A DNA stretch of 44,017 bases from Chloroflexota bacterium (GTDB taxonomy: Bacteria > Chloroflexota > Dehalococcoidia > Lucifugimonadales > UBA2985): NCBI GenBank assembly GCA_027622595.1, contig JAQBZZ010000010.1, forward strand, positions 1 through 44,017, given 5' to 3'. This document shows, piece by piece, positions 34,741 through 43,097 of this stretch. The notes below the pieces were generated by a model. That model saw nothing but the letters and a program-made list of their open reading frames with translations. It ran no database searches and had not been told where the DNA came from. The position numbers and the translations under genes were made by a program. How positions within the stretch are numbered: position 1 is the first letter of the stretch; each line of letters begins with the position of its first letter.

Positions 34741-35341
34741 GTGCCCACTGTAATCATTGAGACCCACGGCTGTGTGCCCCCACTTTCACATACCCCTTCA
34801 GAGCAGCAGCAACGCGGTGCTACAGCGTATGAAGCGGCGGTACACCGCCGAATTTTTCGCAAATACGGTCGAGCGGATCCGAGCGTGCGTCCAGGCAGCA
34901 TCTATCACCACCGATGTGCTGGTTGGCTTCCCGGGGAAGTCCGAAGAGGAGTTCCAGGAGACGTATCGCTTCTGCCAGGATATTCGCTTCTCTGACATAC
35001 ACGTCTTCCCCTACTCCGTGCGTCCCGGAACGTCAGCGGCCCATTTCCAGGACAGGGTTGACCCTGTTACCAGGGGCCAAAGAGGAGCGCTGCTTACGCA
35101 GCTAGCTGAGCAAGATGCCAGAGATTTCCGCAAGGGCATGTTGGGCCAGGTCCGCCCTGTGCTGTGGGAACGCGAACGCACAGGACATTACGCCAGCCAT
35201 TCAGATGGAAGATGGTCGGGGCTTACCGACAACTACGTGAGGACATTTACCGATGACCCCAGACCACTGGGAAATACGGTTGCTGAAACCAGGCTGCTTC
35301 AGGAGCACGACGGGGCGTTGTATGGCAGGGTTGTCTGCTAG
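34741..35341 (+). pseudogene. mtaB: Internally deleted methylthiotransferase (MtaB-like)
   Basis: From the GTG at 34741 the frame reads PTVIIETHGC, the start of a MtaB-type tRNA methylthiotransferase with the first Fe-S Cys. Directly after it (about 34769-34776) the sequence jumps, in another frame, to CPHFHIPLQSSSNAVLQRMK, then RRYTAEFF and VLVGFPGKSEEEF, the late radical SAM part, and on to the C-terminal TRAM-like domain (LTDNYVRTFTDDPRPLGNT). Missing are the rest of the N-terminal domain and the CxxxCxxC radical SAM site, roughly 250 codons. The downstream piece alone (open from about 34757) would give 194 residues without any cluster-binding motif, so activity is not expected. An intact copy may exist elsewhere in the genome. 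Confidence 0.8.
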
Positions 35342-35679
35342 CCTTTGGCTTCAGGGAGGTTCTTGGGGTTTCCCGCCACTTCCACGAGGGTTTCCAGATG
35401 GCCGGGGTCTATGAGTTGATGTATGCGGGCCCTGAGCACGATGGTGTGGTTGTTGGTGGCGGCATGGTCCGCATCCTCGTGGGCATTCCACAGCGACACT
35501 CTGCCAACCTCATCCTTATCATCATGGCCGACGAACCGAAATCCCATCACATAACCGGGCAGGCCCGACAGGTGATCCTCTAGCTCGTCAAGCACGCGTT
35601 CAACCTGTGCCCTCTTATCGGAGGAACTACGTGTCAAGTCTCGGGACGTGCGCATTATGGAAATTCTTGCTACTGTCAT
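35338..35679 (-). CDS. ABM-like dimeric alpha/beta-barrel protein
   Basis: The protein of 113 residues has the pattern of the antibiotic-biosynthesis-monooxygenase/stress-response barrel superfamily: an N-terminal strand TVARISIMRTS, a helix with QVERVLDELEDHLSGLPGY, a strand MGFRFVGHD, then VGRVSLWNAHEDADHAA and a final helix and strand. The substrate is unknown; small members often act on quinones or have no known reaction. The start is the ATG after GGAAAAGA. Its stop overlaps that of the mtaB remnant tail to tail by 4 bases. The 265 bases upstream of it contain no further gene that I can support. Confidence 0.55.
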   Translation of the reverse strand: MTVARISIMRTSRDLTRSSSDKRAQVERVLDELEDHLSGLPGYVMGFRFVGHDDKDEVGRVSLWNAHEDADHAATNNHTIVLRARIHQLIDPGHLETLVEVAGNPKNLPEAKG

Positions 35680-35944
35680 GATCTTTTCCTTTCTGGTCTG
35701 GACATGGCGAAAAATTACGAAAGGCTGCTACCCATTAGACAGGATCGCTTAACTCAGATCCACCGTCACCAGTATAGCGTTCCGAAACGAGCATTACCAG
35801 ACTCATTACAGATTAGCGGGCACAAGAGAAGGCAATGCGGCGGCCTATTTGCCATTTTTGCAACTGGATACGTCAATCACGGTGATATGGCCCTGAGACC
35901 GCTATCCGAACCCGAGAGCGTTGGTTACCAGTGTTCCTGCGGTG

Positions 35945-36787
35945 CTATGACAGGTTGACCGGCCTGAGTTTTACACACCCGTCCCGCTTCTCCAGATAAC
36001 CGGCTCTTTCCTCGTTGCCGTGTCCGAAAATCACCAGCCATCCTTCCTTCACCGCTTGAGCAACCAACTCTTTTTTCCTCTCAAGGGTGTCCTCTGGATA
36101 CTGGTCATTGGCAGATATGTATGGGAAAGCCAGGTGATGTGGAGTGGGTATAACGTCACCCAGAAAGACCACCTTCTCACCACCGCAGTTTATGTGCACA
36201 ACCTGGTGGCCCTGACAGTGTCCTCCGGTGTCCTTTACCCAAACACCAGGCAGTATTTCTGAGTCGCCATCAACCAGAGAAAGCTGCCCCGTTTCCTGGA
36301 GACACGCAAAGTCTTCCTGGTTGTGAGAGTCTTCGCCCCGTTCGCTGGGAGTCATGGCGTTTTCCCAGCAGGACGCTTGCACTACGTATGTGGCCTTCGG
36401 AAATACTGGGATTGGCCTGCCGGAGCGGTCTATCTTGGTGCAGCCACCCGAATGGTCGAAGTGGAGATGGGTAAGGATGACCTTGTCTATGTCCTTTGCG
36501 GCAAGGCCGACCTCCTTCAGCCCTTTACCCAGTTTGCTGGAGGACAGGCCGTACATTTCCCGCAGCTTTCCCGTTTCCTTGTTGCCGACACCTGTGTCCA
36601 CCAGCACGTTGCCGTGCTCGGTGCGGATTAGGAGGCAGTTGAGCCCAAGGCTCACACGGTTCCATCTGTCCGGTTTTACTTGCTGCTCCCACAACATTTT
36701 GGGGATCTGGCCGAATACGGAACCACCGTCGTACTTTATGATTCCGTCGCTCAGGAGATGGATGGATGGAGTCTTGGTAGTGTTCAC
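35945..36787 (-). CDS. MBL-fold hydrolase (lactonase-like)
   Basis: The protein of 280 residues carries a full two-metal MBL site: THLHFDH with His107, His109, Asp111 and His112, then GGHCQGHQ, LGDVIPTPHHL and FGHGNEE. The layout, with VLVDTGVG before the metal motif, resembles AHL-lactonase/quorum-quenching relatives more than glyoxalase II. The natural substrate cannot be told from sequence. The start is a GTG with a G-rich site upstream. It is transcribed alone; the second MBL enzyme of the window (16615-17259) is only distantly similar. Confidence 0.85.
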   Translation of the reverse strand: MNTTKTPSIHLLSDGIIKYDGGSVFGQIPKMLWEQQVKPDRWNRVSLGLNCLLIRTEHGNVLVDTGVGNKETGKLREMYGLSSSKLGKGLKEVGLAAKDIDKVILTHLHFDHSGGCTKIDRSGRPIPVFPKATYVVQASCWENAMTPSERGEDSHNQEDFACLQETGQLSLVDGDSEILPGVWVKDTGGHCQGHQVVHINCGGEKVVFLGDVIPTPHHLAFPYISANDQYPEDTLERKKELVAQAVKEGWLVIFGHGNEERAGYLEKRDGCVKLRPVNLS

Positions 36788-37110
36788 CTTTGGATCACCC
36801 CCCCTTTGGCGTTAAGTAATATAGAAGTCCCACCTATGGAAATGACCGTACCGACTGGCAGACGCGTCGAGGAGGCCTTTGGTTTCAATAAACTCGACCT
36901 CCGAGACGGAGTGGGCACACCGATGCCGCTAGAATGCTCTGGAAAGACTGCGGCAGCGTCGGCCCCAACACCTGGAATGATATGGCCTCCACCCAATGGG
37001 CTGTCAAGGGCAGGCCAGACGTGACTTTTAGAAATCCATGTTAAGTTTTTGGCAGGGCAAGCCCCTTCGGCAGGCTCAGGGCAGGCTCTGCACCCACATT
37101 TGTAGGTGTC
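36788..37110. other. Gap with no confident gene; both strands open
   Basis: This 323-base gap lies between the lactonase-like gene and the DUF6941-like gene. A reading frame of about 70 codons is open on the minus strand (36996-36784, including GVGADAAAVFPEHSS and RLPVGTVISIGG), and the plus strand is open through the same stretch. Neither has a start with a ribosome site or a recognisable family. Near 37062 there is a CCTTCGGCAGGCTCAGG dispersed-repeat fragment. The minus-strand frame could be a gene remnant. Confidence 0.4.
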
Positions 37111-37545
37111 TCAGTCTATGAAGTCCACGGTGAAGCTCATGGGCAGCACGGCCCATCCTATTTGATCGCCGTCCAGAAATACGGTGAAGGTGTATGTCCC
37201 GTTTTCAGAGACCTCCATGTCAAGGCTTGCGATGCACCGGTGAACGGTCTCCCCGGGGCGGATTTCAAAGCCCTCAAGGTCTACGGTGGTCATGATGCCC
37301 CCGGATGGCTTTTTAATACCCAGCTTGACCTTGTGAGCACCTTCCGGGGCGTTGATTCCAAGGACAAGCTTGAGGGGGAATATCTTCTTTGGCATGGTCT
37401 GGGGCATGGTCTGGCTCCGCTGTATGGCGCCACGGACATCGGCGCCATCGAGGACTCCAAGGATGGACACCTGGCCTGCGTTCTCGATGAAGTCGCTACA
37501 GAACAGGGCGTATTGCATGTTGGGCTGTATGGCGTTCTCATTCAT
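37111..37545 (-). CDS. DUF6941-like conserved protein
   Basis: The protein of 144 residues starts with NMQYALFCSDFIENAGQVSI and LGVLDGADV, then beta-rich segments (FPLKLVLGINAPEGAHKVKL, FTVFLDGDQIGW). The opening resembles proteins annotated as DUF6941, whose role is unknown; the match is from memory. A beta-sandwich fold is likely. Its ATG overlaps the stop of the fused oxidase gene by 4 bases (ATGA), so the two are translationally coupled. No signal peptide is seen. Confidence 0.7.
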   Translation of the reverse strand: MNENAIQPNMQYALFCSDFIENAGQVSILGVLDGADVRGAIQRSQTMPQTMPKKIFPLKLVLGINAPEGAHKVKLGIKKPSGGIMTTVDLEGFEIRPGETVHRCIASLDMEVSENGTYTFTVFLDGDQIGWAVLPMSFTVDFID

Positions 37546-40415
37546 GCCAGTGCCTCCGCCAACACCTCCGCCAGGTGCCGCGCCCTGCGGCCGGTGCCGT
37601 GCTGAATCTGCTGCCGGCAGGAGATGCCGGTGACCACCACCTCACTCTCTTCGCCGCTGGAGGATACGGCGGGGAACAGTCGCTGGCCGCCGATGGTCAT
37701 GGAGATGTCGTAGTGCTCCTTCTCGTACCCGAAGGCCCCGGCCATGCCGCAGCACCCCGCGTCGCTTTCCTCCACCTGCAAACCGGGCACCAGACTCAGG
37801 GCCGCCAACGCGGGGGCCGTACCGACAAGTGCATTGGCGTGGCAGTGGCCGTGGAAGAGGACTTCCTTTGGGGTCTCCTTGAACTTGAGGTCAAGCCGTC
37901 CGTCCTGTTGCAGCATCTGAATGAACTCCTCAAGCAAAAGGGCTTTCTCAGCTACCCTGTCGGCCTCTGGGCTGCGCAAGAGGTCCGGGTACTCGTCGCG
38001 AAGGGTGAGGAGGCAGCTCGGCTCGCAGCCGACTATGTACGCCCCCTGCTCCACATGGGGATAGAGCAGGTCGACGTTGTACTGGGCGTTTGCCCTCGCC
38101 ATGTCCAGCATCCCCTTGGAGATCATGGGACGCCCACAGCACTTGCGGTCGACTAGGACTACCTCAAAGCCCGCTTGCTCCAATAGCTTTGTGGCAGCCA
38201 TGCCGATGGAGGGATAGTTGTAGTTCATGAAGGTGTCGTTGAACAGGACGACCCGGCCCTGGGTCTGCCTCTCGAAGATGGTGCTCCTTGAACGGAACAT
38301 GCTGGGGAAGGTGCGACGGGCGAAGGGAGGCAGTGGTCTTCGCCTGTCTATCTTCAGGAACCGGTCAAGCGCCCAGCGGGTCAGGGGAAACCGTGCGCCC
38401 CAGTTGGAGACTGGCGCTATGGCGCTTCCCAGCTTGCTCAGTGTGGCTATGTTGGCAAAGAGCCTTGACCTCAGGGGATAGCCGTGCTCCTGATGGTACG
38501 CGTCAAGGAACTCGTACTTCAGCTTTGCCATGTCCACCTGGGATGGACACTCCGCCTTGCACCCCTTGCACTCAAGGCACAGGTCCATGACCTGGTGCAT
38601 GCGGTTGCTCGTAAACTCCTCCAGCGGGAGGAGGCCTGAGAGGACCGCACGTAAAGCGCTGGCCCGACCCCTGGTGGAGTGCTCTTCCTCACGGGTAGCC
38701 ATATACGAGGGGCACATTGTCCCACCCAGGGTATTACGGCAGGCCCCCAACCCATTGCACATCTCAACAGCCCCGCTGAAGCCCCCCTCTTCGGAGAAGT
38801 CCATCTTGGTTGTCGGGGTGAGTGTTGTGTAGCCAGAGCCGTATCTGAGGTTCTCGACCATTGTCTGTGAGTCAACGATCTTGCCCGGGTTCATGATGCC
38901 AGTGGGGTCGAAGGCGCGTTTGACGTCCCGAAAGGCGTTGTAGAGAGTGGTCCCGAATACCTTCTCGTTCCACATGCTGCGCACAAGGCCATCGCCGTGC
39001 TCTCCGCTCATGGCTCCACCCAGCTCCAGCACAAGGTCGCAGGCCTCCCTGGAGATTTTGAACATACGGTCAACGTCCGCCTGCTCTTTGAGGTTGATAA
39101 AGGGTCGCACGTGAATGCAACCGACACTGGCATGGCCGTAATAGGCAGCCTCAGTGCCATTGTCGCGTATCATCTGGTCGACCCGGCGTATGTACTCTGG
39201 AAGCTTGTCCGTGGAGACGGCGCAGTCCTCGATGAAGGGAATGGGCTTGGCTTGGCCCTTTACACCCATCATCAGGCCGATACCGGCCTTGCGCACCTCC
39301 CAGACGTTGGCCTGTTCTGCTCTGTCGGTCATTTTGATATAGGCGTAACCCATGCCCCCGCGACGGAGACTCTGTTCTATCTCCTCCAGCCTGGCCTCCA
39401 CCTCTGCCTCCGTATCTCCTGCGGTCTCCACGAGCAGGATGGAGTCAGGGTCTCCCTCAATGAAGCTGCTTTTACGGGCGTACCCCAACGAGGTGCGGAG
39501 CTGCTGAAGGATAACGCGTCCAATCAACTCGACCGCGGCAGGGCTGTACTCCAGGGTAGCCACCGTGGCTTCCATAGCCTCGATCAGCCCACGGAAGTGG
39601 ACCGCAATCAGGGCGGTGGCCTTTGGACGGGCGACCAGGTTTACCCTGGCCTCCGTCACCGCGGCCAGGGTCCCCTCGGAGCCGACGATGAGCTTGGCAA
39701 GATTGAAAGGTTCGCCGTTGGTGAGCTGGTCAAGGTTGTACCCGCCGACACGCCGCATAATCTTTGGGTAGTGGCTCTCCACCTCCGCAGCGTTGCTATT
39801 GGCGATGTCGGTGACCTGTCGGTATATCTCGCCCTCCAAGCCGTCGGCACGGAGCTTGGCCTCCAACTGCGCCGGGGTGAGCGGGCCGAGGTGGGCCTCA
39901 TGACCATCGGAAAGCACCGTCTCCAGCTCTTTGATATGGTCTATCGTTTTTCCGTATAGGATGGAGTGTGAGCCACAGGAGTTGTTGCCGATGGCCCCTC
40001 CTACGTTGGAGCGGTTGCTGGTGGCCGGGTCCGGCGTGAAGAAGAGGCCTGTATCACGAATCTGATGGTTCAGCTGCTCAAGGACTATGCCCGGTTGCAC
40101 CCGCGCCCACCGCTCTTCCGTATTCACCTCCAGGACGTTGTTCATGTACTTGGACATGTCGATTATGACGGCGCGTCCAACGGTCTGGCCGGCTAGGCTC
40201 GTGCCGCCACCCCTTGGCAGTATTGGAACGCCGTACCGGTGGGCCAGTTCCACGGTGGCAATCACGTCTTCCTTGTTGCGTGGGAGCACAACGCCAAGGG
40301 GCTCTATCTGGTAGATGCTGGCGTCGGTGCTGTACATGGCGCGGGAGTACGGGTCAAAGCGTACCTCGCCGGATACCGTTTTCTTCAGTTCCTGCTCCAG
40401 TTGCCTCATCTCCAT
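37542..40415 (-). CDS. Fused FAD-linked oxidase and Fe-S/CCG oxidoreductase (GlcD-GlcF / Dld type)
   Basis: The 957-residue protein joins two usual subunits. The N-terminal half is a PCMH-type FAD domain (PILPRGGGTSLAGQTVG, about residues 60-77; GAIGNNSCGSHS) with the FAD-oxidase C-terminal domain (YYGHASVGCIHVRPFINLKE; GGAMSGEHGDGLVRS). The C-terminal half has a cluster motif (CLECKGCKAECP) with a degenerate upstream partner (CNGLGACRNTLGGTMCP) and two CCG modules (DRKCCGRPMISKG; DAGCCGMAGAFGYE), as in GlcF and heterodisulfide reductase-like proteins. Such enzymes oxidise 2-hydroxy acids (D-lactate, glycolate, 2-hydroxyglutarate) and pass electrons to quinone or another acceptor; the exact substrate is not predictable. 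It is the first gene of a two-gene unit with the DUF6941-like protein. Confidence 0.9.
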   Translation of the reverse strand: MEMRQLEQELKKTVSGEVRFDPYSRAMYSTDASIYQIEPLGVVLPRNKEDVIATVELAHRYGVPILPRGGGTSLAGQTVGRAVIIDMSKYMNNVLEVNTEERWARVQPGIVLEQLNHQIRDTGLFFTPDPATSNRSNVGGAIGNNSCGSHSILYGKTIDHIKELETVLSDGHEAHLGPLTPAQLEAKLRADGLEGEIYRQVTDIANSNAAEVESHYPKIMRRVGGYNLDQLTNGEPFNLAKLIVGSEGTLAAVTEARVNLVARPKATALIAVHFRGLIEAMEATVATLEYSPAAVELIGRVILQQLRTSLGYARKSSFIEGDPDSILLVETAGDTEAEVEARLEEIEQSLRRGGMGYAYIKMTDRAEQANVWEVRKAGIGLMMGVKGQAKPIPFIEDCAVSTDKLPEYIRRVDQMIRDNGTEAAYYGHASVGCIHVRPFINLKEQADVDRMFKISREACDLVLELGGAMSGEHGDGLVRSMWNEKVFGTTLYNAFRDVKRAFDPTGIMNPGKIVDSQTMVENLRYGSGYTTLTPTTKMDFSEEGGFSGAVEMCNGLGACRNTLGGTMCPSYMATREEEHSTRGRASALRAVLSGLLPLEEFTSNRMHQVMDLCLECKGCKAECPSQVDMAKLKYEFLDAYHQEHGYPLRSRLFANIATLSKLGSAIAPVSNWGARFPLTRWALDRFLKIDRRRPLPPFARRTFPSMFRSRSTIFERQTQGRVVLFNDTFMNYNYPSIGMAATKLLEQAGFEVVLVDRKCCGRPMISKGMLDMARANAQYNVDLLYPHVEQGAYIVGCEPSCLLTLRDEYPDLLRSPEADRVAEKALLLEEFIQMLQQDGRLDLKFKETPKEVLFHGHCHANALVGTAPALAALSLVPGLQVEESDAGCCGMAGAFGYEKEHYDISMTIGGQRLFPAVSSSGEESEVVVTGISCRQQIQHGTGRRARHLAEVLAEALA

Positions 40416-40602
40416 TTTCTGTAAAGCTCTCCCATCTTTTTTTTGTCTTGAACGGAGCGCCGAAAGTCGTTGTGTAGATTATACATTCATACATTAAGCA
40501 ACGCACCTCAGAGCGACCGGAGAATGTTGTCGAAAATCGCCGTTTGTTGCCACCTGTCCATGATTGCCTTACAGTGTGCACATCTTCACCAGGAGCGTGA
40601 CA

Positions 40603-40839
40603 ATGGATTACGAGTATGGATTCCTTGTGGAAACTATAGAGGTCAAGGACGAGATAGCCGATGCGACCGCCGATGAACTCCGCCAGGGCTTTGCGTCCGG
40701 ACTGGCAGGTCTCGCCCACAAAATATCCACGATGGTCCCCACGCTTCCTCGAAGTGGCTTTGAAGTGGTGTCCCACGATTTGACCAAGATAGACAGGCAC
40801 CTGATACTATCTGTGCTGATCCGTCGTCCATTGGGATAG
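40603..40839 (+). CDS. Small conserved-looking protein, unknown function
   Basis: The protein of 78 residues reads MDYEYGFLVETIEVKDE at the start, then a helix (ADELRQGFASGLAGLAHKIST) and two strands (GFEVVSHDLTKIDRHLILSV, LIRRPLG). I do not recognise the family. The ATG at 40603 has AGGAG at 40591-40595 (spacing 7), which argues for a real gene. An upstream in-frame start at 40564 lacks a ribosome site. It lies divergent from the fused oxidase gene and about 100 bases before the next small gene. Confidence 0.6.
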   Translation: MDYEYGFLVETIEVKDEIADATADELRQGFASGLAGLAHKISTMVPTLPRSGFEVVSHDLTKIDRHLILSVLIRRPLG

Positions 40840-40943
40840 TGTTTTTCGCAGATTCCTTCTCATTCTTCAGCCATGAATCACCCATGCAGCTGAGTACACT
40901 ACAAACTAAATCCGGGTTAGTTCTGATAGAGGAGGAAGAGGAT

Positions 40944-41174
40944 ATGACCGGCAACGATGAGATCGACAAGCTACGCAAGGAGTACGCCGCCGCGATGGCG
41001 GGGTACCAGGCAGCAACCGATGCTCTAAGGCATTTCGACCAGGACCTGTTTGACGGGCCTGTGCTGGATTTTGGGACGATTGTGCAGGAAGCGCAAGAAC
41101 ATAAGTCACAGGAAGAAGCCGCCTATAAGCGGGTGAGCAGAGCGCGAGAGGCGTACTTTCGATCACTGCATTAA
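40944..41174 (+). CDS. Small helical protein, unknown function
   Basis: The protein of 76 residues is almost fully helical and acidic (TGNDEIDKLRKEYAAAMAGY ... EEAAYKRVSRAREAYFRSLH). I do not recognise it. The ATG at 40944 has a purine-rich site (GGAGGAAGAGG) just upstream, and a longer frame from 40839 would start in the stop region of the previous gene. It could form a coiled coil. No partner is obvious. Confidence 0.5.
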   Translation: MTGNDEIDKLRKEYAAAMAGYQAATDALRHFDQDLFDGPVLDFGTIVQEAQEHKSQEEAAYKRVSRAREAYFRSLH

Positions 41175-41252
41175 GCAAAACATCCATAAAATGCGCAACA
41201 AACTCACCTAGTCCAGATAGCAGGGCTATGATAGAATGTCCAACACTTAGCT

Positions 41253-41795
41253 ATGTCAATGCGTGGTAGAGACAGAAAAGAACGCCGGTGGGGCGAACGA
41301 CGCGCCCGCCGCATGGCCCCCCGCACGTGGGTCATAATGGCCGGTGCTGTGCTGGGTTTTGTGGTACTGCTTGCCGTGTTGATAGCATCGCTCGGAGATG
41401 GAGAGGTCGGTAGCGGGGGACGCTACCCGAATGTCGGCGACCACTGGCATGCCGAATTCTCCGTCGTCCTATGCGGAGAGACGCAGCCTGACTTTCCTGT
41501 CTCATCCGGGGAAGTTCACACCCACGGCGACGGCGTCATTCACATTCACCCGGCTACGTCGGCCTACGCCGGACTCAATGCCAATCTGGCGCGCTTTTTT
41601 GCCGGCACCGGGTCGCGGCTCACCAATGACTCCTTTGAGCTTCCCTCCGGCGAGAAATACACCGACGGCGACCTGTGCCCCGATGAACAGCCAGGTCAGA
41701 TGTTCCTACGTGTGAACGGGATCACCATGACCGATATCGCTTCCTACGTGGCCAGGGACGGGGATGTCCTTGAACTGGGCTTCGAGACGCAGTAG
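41253..41795 (+). CDS. Membrane-anchored His-rich protein, unknown function
   Basis: The protein of 180 residues has a basic N-terminus, one membrane helix (about residues 25-47: TWVIMAGAVLGFVVLLAVLI) and an outer domain. The domain contains two His clusters, GDHWHAEFSVVLCGE and VHTHGDGVIHIHP, likely to bind a metal. Similar His-rich domains, as I recall, occur in uncharacterised Chloroflexota and Actinobacteria proteins; I cannot name the family. Two Cys (VLCGE, DLCPDE) could form a disulfide. The start lacks a clear ribosome site. It ends just before the SRP RNA promoter. Confidence 0.65.
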   Translation: MSMRGRDRKERRWGERRARRMAPRTWVIMAGAVLGFVVLLAVLIASLGDGEVGSGGRYPNVGDHWHAEFSVVLCGETQPDFPVSSGEVHTHGDGVIHIHPATSAYAGLNANLARFFAGTGSRLTNDSFELPSGEKYTDGDLCPDEQPGQMFLRVNGITMTDIASYVARDGDVLELGFETQ

Positions 41796-41881
41796 TCTCT
41801 TTTGACTTTGACCTGTTCCATGCCTCGAATCTGAATTCCGCTCACGCCCTTCGATAAGCTGGGCGAGCAAGACACGGTTCG

Positions 41882-41910
41882 TTGACAGGTATTGGCTCCT
41901 GCTCTAGGAT
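41882..41910 (+). promoter_or_regulatory. Promoter of the SRP RNA
   Basis: Perfect -35 TTGACA (41882-41887), a 17-base spacer and -10 TAGGAT (41905-41910), placed so that transcription would begin at about 41918-41920, exactly where the RNA's first stem starts. Confidence 0.75.
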
Positions 41911-41919
41911 TAAGGCGGA

Positions 41920-42185
41920 GCCGTGCTACACGGGGAGCTAGCGGTGCCCTGTACCCGCAATCCGCTACAGCGGGGTGGAACTCCCTCCCTAGGTTTGTAT
42001 CCAAGGCCTCTATCCTCACGGGTGGATGTTGATAGCTGGGTCCTGGGCGGCGGAGACCCGTGAATCCCGTCAGGTCCGGAAGGAAGCAGCGGTAAGCGGA
42101 AGTCTTCGGGTGCTCCAGGGAAGCCTGGCTTGAGTCGCCCGGAGGGGACACGCCCTGGATTGCCGATCGAAGGAGGGTGCACGGC
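41920..42185 (+). ncRNA. ffs: Signal recognition particle RNA, long form with Alu domain
   Basis: The RNA core of the SRP binds Ffh and meets FtsY. Domain IV is unmistakable: CAGGTCCGGAAGGAAGCAGC near 42070-42090, with its asymmetric and symmetric loops. The 5' part (CTAGCGGTGCCCTGTACC, about 41938-41955) is the Alu-domain sequence of long bacterial SRP RNAs. The ends pair: GCCGTGC (41920-41926) with GCACGGC (42179-42185), giving about 266 bases. A near-perfect promoter lies upstream and a T-rich run follows. Open frames on either strand here are artefacts, including the long upstream extension of rsmA. Confidence 0.95.
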
Positions 42186-42198
42186 TTCTTCTTCTTTT
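42179..42198 (+). terminator. Terminator of the SRP RNA
   Basis: The closing stem of the RNA (GCACGGC pairing with the 5' end) is followed by TTCTTCTTCTTTT, a factor-independent stop signal. Confidence 0.6.
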
Positions 42199-42275
42199 GT
42201 AAATGCTTCCTTCGCAAGTTTGTAAATTTTCAAGCACGCAAAGAAACACGAAGAGAGGTCGGCAAAGCCAGTGTG

Positions 42276-43097
42276 ATGCCGGAAACTTCTACATCAGACA
42301 CACCTCCAGTCTTCGCCCGTAAATCGCTTGGGCAGCATTTCCTGGTCGACCAGGGGGCGTTGCGAAGGGTCATATCTGCCGCTGACATCCAGCCAACGGA
42401 CGTAGTGGTGGAGGTTGGCCCCGGCACCGGTCTCCTGACCAGGCTGCTTGTCGAGCGGGCGGCTAAGGTCATCGCCGTTGAGATGGACCAAAGCTTGGTG
42501 GCTCGCCTGAAGAATGACCTGGGCGGGTTCACAAACCTCACCATTGTCCATGGAGACGCCCGCGAGTGGGACCCGGCCGCGGTTGGCGAGCCGTACAAGC
42601 TGGTCGCCAACCTGCCCTACTATGCCGCAACCCCCATTGTCAGACGGTTCCTGGAGTGTTCTTTGCCCCCTTCTATTATCGCTGTCACTGTGCAACGCGA
42701 GGTGGCCAGGTCCATGACGGCAATACCGGGGAAGATGAGGACTCTTTCGGTAGCCACGCAGCTATATGGAAAGCCCCGTATCATGGGATACATACAACCG
42801 CGGTCATTTCGTCCGCCGCCAAAGGTGACTTCGGCCATCATCAGGATAGACGTGTTCGAGAAGCCTGCGCTGTCGCTGGACGACACGGACGCCTTCTTTC
42901 GAGTGGTGAGGGCCGGTTTCAGCAGCGCCCGCAAGCAGCTTCGCAATCCTCTGTCACACTCGTTCGGCGTCACGGGTGCGCGGATGGAGGAGGTGCTACT
43001 GGAAGCGGGGGTGGACCCACGACTGAGGGCCGAGGCCCTGAGCCTTGAGGACTGGAAAAAACTCTACGACGCTTTCAGGAGCCAGGGGCTGTGCTGA
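42276..43097 (+). CDS. rsmA: 16S rRNA (adenine1518/1519-N6)-dimethyltransferase RsmA (KsgA)
   Basis: The protein of 273 residues is a full RsmA. It has the N-terminal KSLGQHFLVDQGALRRVISA, the SAM site VVEVGPGTGLLTRLL, the substrate-adenine motif NLPYYAATPIV, and the C-terminal helical domain (FSSARKQLRNPL). It dimethylates two adenines in helix 45 of 16S rRNA late in 30S assembly. I chose the ATG at 42276; the longer open frame from 42177 begins inside the SRP RNA. Its last codons overlap the ispE start by 7 bases. The rsmA-ispE pairing is common in bacteria. Confidence 0.96.
   Translation: MPETSTSDTPPVFARKSLGQHFLVDQGALRRVISAADIQPTDVVVEVGPGTGLLTRLLVERAAKVIAVEMDQSLVARLKNDLGGFTNLTIVHGDAREWDPAAVGEPYKLVANLPYYAATPIVRRFLECSLPPSIIAVTVQREVARSMTAIPGKMRTLSVATQLYGKPRIMGYIQPRSFRPPPKVTSAIIRIDVFEKPALSLDDTDAFFRVVRAGFSSARKQLRNPLSHSFGVTGARMEEVLLEAGVDPRLRAEALSLEDWKKLYDAFRSQGLC

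Noticed and set aside
35704-35958. 84-codon plus-strand frame downstream of the mtaB remnant
   Set aside because: No ribosome site or recognisable family, and its end overlaps the lactonase-like gene antisense.
41744-42217. Minus-strand frames over the SRP RNA
   Set aside because: The DNA is explained by the SRP RNA on the plus strand; these proteins are artefacts.
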